32,492 nt of DNA, from contig CALHTF010000120.1 of assembly GCA_938038815.1 (NCBI GenBank), forward strand, positions 1 to 32,492, in the 5' to 3' direction. The DNA comes from an uncultured Acidimicrobiales bacterium. Lineage in GTDB: Bacteria; Actinomycetota; Acidimicrobiia; Acidimicrobiales; SHLQ01. The notes beneath the pieces are model-generated. The model was not told the DNA's origin. It saw nothing but the letters and a program-made list of their open reading frames with translations, and did not search any database. Position numbers and translations under genes: made by a program. Shown here in pieces: positions 1-7,355 of this stretch (positions are counted from its first letter, which is position 1; each line of letters opens with the position of its first letter).

Positions 1-3000
1 TGTAGGTGCCGCCAGCAAAGTTGCCGGTACAGGTCACGGTGACGGCAAAGGGCTCGGCTTCGAGGGCGGGGGTTGCGTCGACGCCCGTGACGTCTTTGGT
101 GATGGTGAGGCTGGCTACATCGAGTTGGTTCTCAAACTCGAGGGAGGCGGGTGCCGCACCGGTGACGATCTCGATGCCGTCAGCGCCCACGAGGGTTCCG
201 CCGGTTCGGTTGATGAGGCTGAAGCCGCCGGATGGCGCAGCTTCGGTGACCGTACAGGTGGTGCCGTCCGGTACGAGCGGGAGGCTGGCGGCGTCAGCCG
301 AGCCGGTGCCGAACAAGGTGGCGATCGAGATGGTGTCGTCAAAGACGGTGGCGCCGCCAGCGGTAACACAAACGATGGCGAACTCGAAGGTCCCGTCGAT
401 GTCGTCGGCCGACGGGTTGGTCGAGCTAGTAGTCTTGGTGAGCGCAAAGGTTGTTGTGCTGTTGGTCAGGGCGACGGTTTCGCCATCGGTATCGATGGTT
501 ACCTCGCCGGTTGCCGGAACCATGGTCGAAGCGAACCGGTCGTCGGCGTCTTCGGTCACGGTGCACACCGCGTTGGTCGGGAGGTCGTCGATCACCAGCG
601 GCGTGTTGACCGAAACCTGCTGGTTGGTAAGCACATAGGGGCTCGAGGTGAAATCGCCGACACAGGAAATGTCGACGCTGAACATCTGGTCGTCGAACCC
701 GAGACCGGCCGGAACACCGGCCAGTGCCTTGGTGACGGTGAGCGAGCCAACTTCACGCCGGTTGGTGAAGGTGGCCGTTGGTTCGGTGTTGGCCGCGGTG
801 ATATCGAGGGTCACCGTGGCGGCCGAGTCGATTACCCAACCAGCGGGCGGCGCCTGCTCGGTGATCTGGCACTGCGAATCGAGCGAGCGGGTCCCGATGT
901 CGGCGTGAGTGATACCGCCCGTCGCGCCAGTAGCGGTCAGCGAGTTGGTGGTGAGCGGAATGGTCTGTTCAAACTCGACCACGCCGTCGCTGTCGACACA
1001 ACGGATGTCGAAGGTAAAGGTCTCGTGCGGTTCGATCGGGTGCGTGCCCGGCACGATCGAGTTCTTCTCGACTACCAACGAGCCGGTCGAGTTGGTGATC
1101 TCGACGTTGCTGCCGCCCTCTTCGATGGTGATCGGGCCGTCGGGCGTATAGCGGGCATTGAAGGTGTCGGCCGGCGCTTCGGTCACGGTGCACTCGGCAC
1201 CAACCGGAAGGTCCGCGATGGTGATTGGGCTGTCGGTAGCGATGGTGAGCGGGCCAGGCACGGTGTAAGTGCCGGTCAGTCCGCCACCGGTGCACTCGAT
1301 CGACACGTCGAATTCATAGGTCGATGGAACGATGGTGGCGGGAAGGCCGGTGATCTGCTTGGTGACCACCAAGTCGGCGAACTGGCGGGTGTTGGCAAAC
1401 CCGGCGGTGGCCTCGACGTCGAGGGCCGAGGTAACGGTCTGCGGGTTGGTGGTGGTGATCTCCCACCCGGTCTGGGCTTGCTCGGTAATGGTGCACTCGG
1501 TGCCCGGGGGCACGAGCGGCAGGTCGGGGTAGGTGACCGATCCGGAACCGTTGGTGGTGGTGATGGTTGCGCTGGCGGTGGTGCCGTTGTCGCACACCAC
1601 ATCGAAGGCAAAGGTGCCGTTGGGGTCGACGGGAAGCGCGGTGTTCGACTCGGCCCTCTTCTTGATCGCTAGCCACGCCGTTTCATTGGTAAACGACACC
1701 GTTTCTTGCTCGAACGGTTCGTCGATGACCAGCGTGCCCACATTGCCCGCCGCGGTGTCGCCACTCGCGGTGGTGGTGGCGTACGACGAATCGGGAGTTT
1801 CGGTGACCTCACAGGTGGCGCCACCCGGAATGCTTCGCACCCGAACCACATCGCCATCCTGGATCGAGATCGTGTTGGTCGAGGCGCCCGGCCAAGCGGC
1901 GTTAGTGTTCGCGTCGCGGAACGCCCCCGCCGACACGTTGATGGCTGAACCATCGAGGGCGGTACATGCGACGGTGACGGTAAACGAATCGGTCTGGTTG
2001 TCGACCGGGTGGCCGGCAACCGTCTTGTCGACCAAGAACGCACCGAGCACGGTGATGGGGGTCGGGTCTTGCGGATCGCTGCCGTCGCCAGGGTCGTCGC
2101 TGAGCACATCGACCACGCCGTCCTGATCGAAATCCATGGTGGCCTGGTTGTCGTAATCACCTGGCACCATGTCGGGGGTGAGGCGGACCTCGACGATCAC
2201 CTCAACCGGAGGCTGACCGGGGTTTGCCGGGTCGGTCCACAAACTCGATGGCGCGTCGACCTCAAGACAGAACGAAGTGTCGCCGGCGGTGCCGCCCGAT
2301 GTCATCGTGGCGCTAGGGCTGGTTGAGGTCCACACGCCGGTGTACTCGCGGCCGTCGGCGGGAAGCACGTCACACAGGTCGACGGTTCGGTTTTGGGTCG
2401 GCACACCATTGTTGATGATCGTGAACTTGTATCGCACCACCGAGCCGACGTCATAAACACGATCGTCTGGTGCCACCGAACTCCCGCCGGCGTCGACAAC
2501 GTCCTTCTTCAAGTCGATTTGGCTAACGCAGTTACCGCCGTCGGTACCGCCATCGGCCCCGACCTCTCCTACCTCGGTCCAGCCGGCGGGGTTGGCCGGG
2601 TCGACCTTAAAGATGTCGCCCGGGTTGTTGCGGAACGAGTACAGGTTGCCGGCCGCGTCGAACCACGACGCTCCGAAACCACCGTTGGGGAACGTCCCGG
2701 GCATGGCCACGCTGGTGGTCGAGCCGTCGTTGGGGTCGACCTTCCAAAGCGTTCGATTGACTATTTGGTAGAGGTATCCGTCGAGCGGGTTATAGGAGAA
2801 GTCGGCAAAGTTCACCGGCGTCGAGCCAATGTGGGTCGAGGCTCCCGTAACCGGGTCGATCGACCACAGGTTCCAGCGGTTACCGCCGTACCAACCCGTG
2901 GTACCCGAGCCGTTGCCGACACTATGGATGATGTACCGGCCGTCGCCCAGGACGGTTCCGGCGTACTGGCTTGCGCTTTGCGGGTAGTCGCCCTGGATGG

Positions 3001-3340
3001 GGGTTTCGAAAACGATGGCCCCGGTGGCGTCGTAGGCCCGAACGGTTCGGGTGCCGTTTTTGCTTCCCACGCCGTAGATCAGATTGGTGGTGGGGTCGAA
3101 GCCAGTCGAGTTCCAAATGCCTTTGGTCCCGGCCACGGTGTCGATGGTTAGGTTTCCGGGTACTGCGGGGTCGGGAACGATGCGGTGGAACTGGCCGCCC
3201 CGCATGAGGATCGGCGTGCCGTCACATTCCCATGGGGTATAGCCACCCTGGGAAGCAACCGGACGCGTCGGCGCCAGCCCAAGCAACGAGGCAAGGAGAA
3301 CGGCGGCCAAAAAGGCCACCGTGAGGTTTCTGCGAGGCAT
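1..3340 (-). CDS. Large secreted surface protein with alternating DUF5979-like repeats (3' end outside window)
   Basis: The minus-strand frame is open from an ATG at 3340 to base 1 (about 1113 codons) and runs off the left edge. GGAG lies 7 nt before the ATG. Residues 1-30 form a Sec signal peptide (basic start, hydrophobic run with AAVLLASLLGLA, cleavage near PVASQ). Residues 35-290 look like a propeller-like domain of the DUF6923 type, with repeated WxVDP/YSIDP-like strands. Residues 290-425 resemble a DUF11-type domain. From about 430 come seven roughly 100-residue immunoglobulin-like repeats, starting near 430, 555, 657, 752, 864, 962 and 1074, each with a T-K or K-K start, a mid-repeat C, a C-x-(V/I)-T-E motif and a closing F-x-N. 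This matches the DUF5979 pattern of actinobacterial surface adhesins. A C-terminal anchor would lie beyond the window. Role inferred: cell-surface or matrix adhesin; no catalytic motif seen. Confidence 0.85.
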   Translation of the reverse strand, partial: MPRRNLTVAFLAAVLLASLLGLAPTRPVASQGGYTPWECDGTPILMRGGQFHRIVPDPAVPGNLTIDTVAGTKGIWNSTGFDPTTNLIYGVGSKNGTRTVRAYDATGAIVFETPIQGDYPQSASQYAGTVLGDGRYIIHSVGNGSGTTGWYGGNRWNLWSIDPVTGASTHIGSTPVNFADFSYNPLDGYLYQIVNRTLWKVDPNDGSTTSVAMPGTFPNGGFGASWFDAAGNLYSFRNNPGDIFKVDPANPAGWTEVGEVGADGGTDGGNCVSQIDLKKDVVDAGGSSVAPDDRVYDVGSVVRYKFTIINNGVPTQNRTVDLCDVLPADGREYTGVWTSTSPSATMTSGGTAGDTSFCLEVDAPSSLWTDPANPGQPPVEVIVEVRLTPDMVPGDYDNQATMDFDQDGVVDVLSDDPGDGSDPQDPTPITVLGAFLVDKTVAGHPVDNQTDSFTVTVACTALDGSAINVSAGAFRDANTNAAWPGASTNTISIQDGDVVRVRSIPGGATCEVTETPDSSYATTTASGDTAAGNVGTLVIDEPFEQETVSFTNETAWLAIKKRAESNTALPVDPNGTFAFDVVCDNGTTASATITTTNGSGSVTYPDLPLVPPGTECTITEQAQTGWEITTTNPQTVTSALDVEATAGFANTRQFADLVVTKQITGLPATIVPSTYEFDVSIECTGGGLTGTYTVPGPLTIATDSPITIADLPVGAECTVTEAPADTFNARYTPDGPITIEEGGSNVEITNSTGSLVVEKNSIVPGTHPIEPHETFTFDIRCVDSDGVVEFEQTIPLTTNSLTATGATGGITHADIGTRSLDSQCQITEQAPPAGWVIDSAATVTLDITAANTEPTATFTNRREVGSLTVTKALAGVPAGLGFDDQMFSVDISCVGDFTSSPYVLTNQQVSVNTPLVIDDLPTNAVCTVTEDADDRFASTMVPATGEVTIDTDGETVALTNSTTTFALTKTTSSTNPSADDIDGTFEFAIVCVTAGGATVFDDTISIATLFGTGSADAASLPLVPDGTTCTVTEAAPSGGFSLINRTGGTLVGADGIEIVTGAAPASLEFENQLDVASLTITKDVTGVDATPALEAEPFAVTVTCTGNFAGGTY

Positions 3341-3444
3341 GCGGGAGCTCCAACGAACAGACGGTTCTCCTTCCATCGGTCATGGAAACGTCGTTCTGAG
3401 AAGCTCGGCGGCCCAAATAAGCGCCGTTCACGCCAATTTTGGGG

Positions 3445-4269
3445 CTACTCCGGATCCTCGATCTCGGGGAAGTCGATGCGCAAGATGGCGTTATCGATCG
3501 TGCCGTTGAATTGATCTGAGGCCGACGCCACGATCGTTCCGTCGTTGTTCAATTTGCCGCCGATCGACACCGGGATGCTGGGGTCGAAAGCGAGGGGACC
3601 AAGATCGACCGTCTTGGCGTTGTTGGTGATCGAGCTGCCGATCGAACCGTCGGGGTTGATCGGCCACACGAGCAGTCGGGCCGTGGTGCCGAGTCGCTCG
3701 CACCGGATGCGATACGGCTCGCCCGGGGTCAGGGTGGCCGGACTTCCAAGAAACACGTCGGCCAGCGTGCCTTTGATCCGACACGATGGTTTGCCGTTGT
3801 CGATCTGAATTTTGTACTGGCTGGTCTCGTTGAACAGGCCGCGCTGGATGACGTTGTTGCCATCGTCGTTCGTGCCAGCGGTTGCGTTAATGGCGTCGAG
3901 GTTTACGTCGGCCCCAAACCAAAAGTCGCGCTCGGCCGGGTTGAGCAGACCGAAGTTTGCGTTGTTGGTGATCTTGATAATCGCCCGGGGTGCATCGGGT
4001 CCGGTGGTGTGGTCGGGGTAGTCGCCGGCCGACCCGTTGTTGGTAACGCCCGGTGCGCCGATGATGTCGCCGCCGTTGAGGCTCACCACTTCGATCGTCG
4101 TGAAGTCTTCGGAGCTACCGGAGTTCATCGGGTTGAGCGAGTTGCCCACCGACTGCGAATCGAAGCGAACCGTGACCCGCTTGTCGACACACGCGGTGGC
4201 AACCAAGGCAATAGCGACGAACAGGACCACTACTGCAAAACGGCGCTGCTTCGGGATGTGAGCCTTCAT
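3445..4269 (-). CDS. Secreted lipoprotein with concanavalin/laminin-G-like domain
   Basis: 274 residues. The ATG at 4269 is preceded by a strong Shine-Dalgarno GGAGGT about 5 nt upstream (4275-4280), which fixes the start. Residues 1-27 form a lipoprotein signal: KQRR, a hydrophobic stretch, then VATAC with C27 as the probable lipidated cysteine. The rest is rich in beta-strand and small polar residues. A segment with WFGADVNLD, YKIQIDNGKPSCRIKG and a closing FNGTIDNAILR resembles a LamG/concanavalin-like jelly-roll, where the last strand carries a conserved D-N-(V/A) element. It lies 104 bp upstream of the large repeat protein on the same strand, so co-transcription and a joint surface role are plausible. 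Fold assignment is from motif pattern only; the ligand is unknown. Confidence 0.8.
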   Translation of the reverse strand: MKAHIPKQRRFAVVVLFVAIALVATACVDKRVTVRFDSQSVGNSLNPMNSGSSEDFTTIEVVSLNGGDIIGAPGVTNNGSAGDYPDHTTGPDAPRAIIKITNNANFGLLNPAERDFWFGADVNLDAINATAGTNDDGNNVIQRGLFNETSQYKIQIDNGKPSCRIKGTLADVFLGSPATLTPGEPYRIRCERLGTTARLLVWPINPDGSIGSSITNNAKTVDLGPLAFDPSIPVSIGGKLNNDGTIVASASDQFNGTIDNAILRIDFPEIEDPE

Positions 4270-4383
4270 CGTGAACCTCCAGAGGCGCAGGTACCTGCCC
4301 CGTCAACACTATGGAATAGCTCATGGGCTCCAGCCAATCGGTCGCCGCCGAGTCTCGCCCGCCCGCCACGGGTCCGAACGCGA

Positions 4384-4418
4384 AAGTGACCCGCTCCGGC
4401 GGGAGGAGCGAGTCACTT
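4384..4418 (-). terminator. Candidate terminator hairpin downstream of ABC exporter
   Basis: Arms 4384-4397 and 4405-4418 pair over 14 bp with a single mismatch and a 7-nt loop. It lies about 150 nt after the exporter stop in the direction of transcription. No U-tract follows, so it may be a processing or stabilising hairpin rather than a classical intrinsic terminator. Confidence 0.4.
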
Positions 4419-4447
4419 CCAGGGCCCACGAGGGCTGGGTGGCGGGA

Positions 4448-4481
4448 TACCGGCCCGGTGTCGGCGGGACACGGGCCGGTA
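4448..4481 (-). terminator. Second GC-rich hairpin downstream of ABC exporter
   Basis: Arms 4448-4462 and 4468-4481 (TACCGGCCC..GTGTC against GACACGGGCCGGTA) pair over 14 bp with one bulged G and a GGCGG loop. With the neighbouring hairpin it forms a tandem pair 3' of the exporter. No U-tract is visible, so the terminator function is inferred from position and strength only. Confidence 0.4.
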
Positions 4482-4566
4482 CATAACTCTTCGTCTGGCC
4501 GATCTCCGATCTCAAGTCGACCGCCGTAAATACCCCCACATTGGGGTACACCCCCGCAGCCTGTCG

Positions 4567-6426
4567 CTAGATCGTGACCTCTTCGTTTACCAGTAGCTCG
4601 TAGAGGTCTGCGTAAAGGCCGGCGCTGCCCATGAGTTCGTCGTGGGTGCCGGTTTCGACAATGCGGCCTTCGTCGAGGACCACGATGAGGTCGGCGGCGG
4701 TGATGGTGCTGAGGCGATGGGCGATGATGAGCGCCGTGCGACCTTCGAGGGCGTTGGTGAGGGCCGCTTGAACGAGCGCCTCGTTCTCGGTGTCGAGGTG
4801 GCTGGTTGCCTCGTCGAGGATGACGACTTTCGGGTCCTTCAACAACATGCGGGCGATAGCCAAGCGTTGCTTCTCGCCACCCGATAGGCGGTACCCGCGT
4901 TCGCCGACCACGGTGTCGAAGCCATCGGGCAAGCCATCGATCACCCTGTCGATCCGGGCGGCGGTCGAGGCCTCGCGCATCTCGGCTTCGGTGGCGTCGG
5001 GCTGACCGAACCGCAGGTTGGCGGCGACGGTGTCGTGGAACATGTGAGGGTCTTGGCTCACCACACCGATCGAGTCGCGCAACGACTGCTGGGTTACGTC
5101 GCGCACGTCGTGGCCGTCGACTCGAATCGCCCCTTCGGTCACGTCGTACAGGCGGGGGAGCAGCGAGGTGAGGGTGCTCTTGCCGGCACCCGATGGGCCG
5201 ACGATGGCGACGAGCGAACCGGGTGGGATGGTGAGGTCGATGTCGTGCAGCACCATTTCGGTGGGCGGTTTGTCGTGGGCCAACTCGGCGATGGCGGTGC
5301 CGCCACCTTCGGGGTACCCGAAGGTCACATTGTCGAACTGGATCTCGCCGGTGACGCCGGTGAGGTCGATGGCGTCGTCCTTGTCGGTGATCGGGTTCGG
5401 CGTGTCGAGAATCTCAAACACCCGCTCGAACGACACGTACGCCGACATGATGTCGACCCGGGCGCCGGTGAGGCTGGTGAGCGGCGTGTAGATCCGCACC
5501 ACATAAAGAGAGAGCGCGGCGAGGGTACCGATCGAGATGTCGTCAGAGATCGCCAGCTGTCCGCCGATCCAATAGATCGCCGCCGTGCCGACCGCGCCGA
5601 CCAGGGTGAGGGCGATAAGAAAGGTGCGGCTGTACATGGCCGACTTGATGCCGATGTCGCGTACCCGACCGGCCCGGCTCGAGAACTCGCCCTGCTCGGT
5701 GCGCGGGTCGCCGAACAGCTTCACCAACAGCGCACCCGAAACGTTGAACCGCTCGGTCATCGTGTTGTTCATCGACGCGTTGAGCTCGAAGCCTTCACGG
5801 GTGATGTCTTGGAGACCCTTGCCCACTCGCTTCGCCGGGATGATGAACAGCGGGAGCAGCACCAGCGACAACAGGGTCAGACGCCACTCGAGGTAGAACA
5901 TGGCGACCAACGTGGTGCCCAGGCTGATCATGTTGCTCACCACCGATCCGAGCGTTCCGGTGAAGGCCCGCTGGGCGCCGATCACGTCGTTGTTCAGCCG
6001 GCTGATGAGGGTTCCGGTCTGGCTGCGGGTGAAGAACGAAATCGGCATCCGCTGCACGTGATCGAACAACTTCGACCGCAGGTCGTAGATAAGGCCTTCG
6101 CCGATCCGGGCCGACCACCAACGTTCGAGCAACGACAGCCCAGCGGTCACAAAGGCGGCCACCACGATGATGGTCGCCAAGATGTTGAGGTACCGGCGAT
6201 TATCGTCTTCGATCGCCACATCGATGATCTTGCTGAACAGGAACGGCGGCAGCGCCTGGAGCACCGACATGATCACCAGGGTCAACAAAAACCCAAAGAT
6301 CATGCCCTTGTACGGCTTGGCGAACTCCCACACCCGGCGGCGGGTCTCTTTGTTGACCTTTTTGTCGCGCAGTCCTTTGTCGTCGCGACTCATTTGGTGC
6401 ATGACATGAAAGGCGCTGGGCTGCAT
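4567..6426 (-). CDS. ABC exporter half-transporter (fused permease-ATPase, MsbA-like)
   Basis: 619 residues, the usual size for a type IV ABC half-transporter working as a dimer in the cytoplasmic membrane. Residues 35-330 form the six-helix transmembrane domain; helices are visible near 42-65, 82-102, 160-200 and 265-310. The nucleotide-binding domain follows, with Walker A GPSGAGKST (410-418), Q-loop at VSQDP, signature LSGGE (514-518), Walker B VVILDEAT (534-541) and H-loop H560. All catalytic elements are intact. Substrate cannot be read from sequence; lipids, peptides or drugs are typical. Start chosen at the ATG at 6426: on the minus strand TAGCCT ends 7 nt before it, giving a leaderless promoter. 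Later Met codons (residues 9 and 12) are alternatives. It stands alone and diverges from the sulfotransferase-like gene. Confidence 0.93.
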   Translation of the reverse strand: MQPSAFHVMHQMSRDDKGLRDKKVNKETRRRVWEFAKPYKGMIFGFLLTLVIMSVLQALPPFLFSKIIDVAIEDDNRRYLNILATIIVVAAFVTAGLSLLERWWSARIGEGLIYDLRSKLFDHVQRMPISFFTRSQTGTLISRLNNDVIGAQRAFTGTLGSVVSNMISLGTTLVAMFYLEWRLTLLSLVLLPLFIIPAKRVGKGLQDITREGFELNASMNNTMTERFNVSGALLVKLFGDPRTEQGEFSSRAGRVRDIGIKSAMYSRTFLIALTLVGAVGTAAIYWIGGQLAISDDISIGTLAALSLYVVRIYTPLTSLTGARVDIMSAYVSFERVFEILDTPNPITDKDDAIDLTGVTGEIQFDNVTFGYPEGGGTAIAELAHDKPPTEMVLHDIDLTIPPGSLVAIVGPSGAGKSTLTSLLPRLYDVTEGAIRVDGHDVRDVTQQSLRDSIGVVSQDPHMFHDTVAANLRFGQPDATEAEMREASTAARIDRVIDGLPDGFDTVVGERGYRLSGGEKQRLAIARMLLKDPKVVILDEATSHLDTENEALVQAALTNALEGRTALIIAHRLSTITAADLIVVLDEGRIVETGTHDELMGSAGLYADLYELLVNEEVTI

Positions 6427-6433
6427 AGAACCA

Positions 6434-6439
6434 AGGCTA
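6434..6439 (-). promoter_or_regulatory. -10 box of leaderless promoter for ABC exporter
   Basis: Minus-strand TAGCCT, 7 nt before the ATG at 6426. The same hexamer in mirror position serves the divergent gene at 6507, which supports both readings. Confidence 0.55.
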
Positions 6440-6493
6440 CGTGGGGTTGCAATTTGTCGACGAAGCCACCGGCGTTTCGTGTGCGGTTGCCGT

Positions 6494-6499
6494 TAGCCT
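6494..6499 (+). promoter_or_regulatory. -10 box of leaderless promoter for sulfotransferase-like gene
   Basis: TAGCCT, 7 nt before the ATG at 6507. It decides the start: an upstream in-frame ATG at 6441 would lie upstream of the predicted transcript. Confidence 0.55.
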
Positions 6500-6506
6500 T
6501 CTATGG

Positions 6507-7355
6507 ATGATTCGGGTCAGCGAAGACAACCGAGCCGACACGGCCGACCTCTTTGAAAAAGGCGGTATCTACTGTCTGAAGACCTTCGACCACGCGAACA
6601 CCAAGCCGGTGATTTTCGCCGAACGAAACATCGTGTTGCTGCTCAGTGGTCGGGCTGGTTCGAGCTTCGCCATGAAGTGGTATCTCCAACAAAACGGTAT
6701 GGAGAGCGAACACGCTTGGACCCACAACCACCGCACCAAAGTCATCTACCCATCGGCGTGGCACGACCAACGCCGCCAAGCCGTGTACTCGGGCGAAGAG
6801 TTTCAGATGCTGCGGTTCTGCCGGAACCCGTTTAGTCGGGCGGTCAGCTCGTTTTTGCACAGCACCCAGAACGCTCCGGTGCACAAAGGGATTGTGAAGT
6901 GGCTGGGCCACGAGAACGGCTATTCGTTCCTCGACTTCCTGAACTTCATCGCCCATAAGGGTCCGCGTCGGGTCAACAACCACTACGCCAACCAATTCTC
7001 GCACCTCGAAGAGATCCACGAACTCGACGCGTACTGCCAGATCGAGTCGGGCATCGATGGCCTGAATGAACTCGAAGCCAAACTCGGCCTGCCCGCCACC
7101 TCGCCCGACTCTTACGCCGTGCTGAAAAGCTCGCCCCACAACCTCGCCTATGAGGTCGGCGGCGAGAACGTGCCCGAGCGGGTCTTTGCCCTCGGGGTGC
7201 GCGGTATCGACTACCCGACCCCCGACATGTTCTACGACGACCGTACCGAACCGATGGTGCGCGAGATCTACGAGAAGGATTTCCGTCGGCTCGGCTACAG
7301 CACCGACCTCCCCGACCTTTCGCCAAAGTCCAGACCCCCCAAAGGCGATACCTGA
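6507..7355 (+). CDS. Sulfotransferase-family protein
   Basis: 282 residues from the ATG at 6507. Two PAPS-binding signatures are visible: a 5'-phosphosulfate loop-like segment LLLSGRAGSSFAM (44-56) and a 3'-phosphate motif RNPFSRAVSSFLH (106-118). The family transfers sulfate from PAPS to a hydroxyl or amine on sugars or other acceptors; the acceptor here is unknown. The first loop has R where a K is typical (GRAGSS), so activity is not certain. The stop TGA shares its A with the ATG of the next gene, so the two are translationally coupled. In-frame codons back to 6441 encode no family-like sequence and were left out because of the TAGCCT box at 6494. Confidence 0.8.
   Translation: MIRVSEDNRADTADLFEKGGIYCLKTFDHANTKPVIFAERNIVLLLSGRAGSSFAMKWYLQQNGMESEHAWTHNHRTKVIYPSAWHDQRRQAVYSGEEFQMLRFCRNPFSRAVSSFLHSTQNAPVHKGIVKWLGHENGYSFLDFLNFIAHKGPRRVNNHYANQFSHLEEIHELDAYCQIESGIDGLNELEAKLGLPATSPDSYAVLKSSPHNLAYEVGGENVPERVFALGVRGIDYPTPDMFYDDRTEPMVREIYEKDFRRLGYSTDLPDLSPKSRPPKGDT

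Larger units (their letters stand above)
4270..4566. other. 297-bp gene-free stretch with several inverted repeats
   Basis: This gap separates the ABC exporter stop from the lipoprotein start, both on the minus strand. It holds a 12-bp palindrome GCAGGTACCTGC (4287-4298) between any lipoprotein promoter and its Shine-Dalgarno, two GC-rich hairpins (4384-4418 and 4448-4481), and a short repeat TACCCC-N6-GGGGTA (4531-4548) just after the exporter stop. No coding region with family similarity was seen. The arrangement fits 3' structure for the exporter transcript plus the promoter/leader of the lipoprotein transcript. Confidence 0.6.

Noticed and set aside
125..1672. Long plus-strand open frame opposite the repeat protein
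   Set aside because: It is antisense to the continuous minus-strand surface-protein gene, has no domain pattern, and its length follows from GC-biased codons on the other strand.
5035..6510. 491-codon plus-strand open frame
   Set aside because: It lies antisense to the intact ABC exporter with all its ATPase motifs; composition is His/Arg/Glu-rich as expected of a shadow frame.
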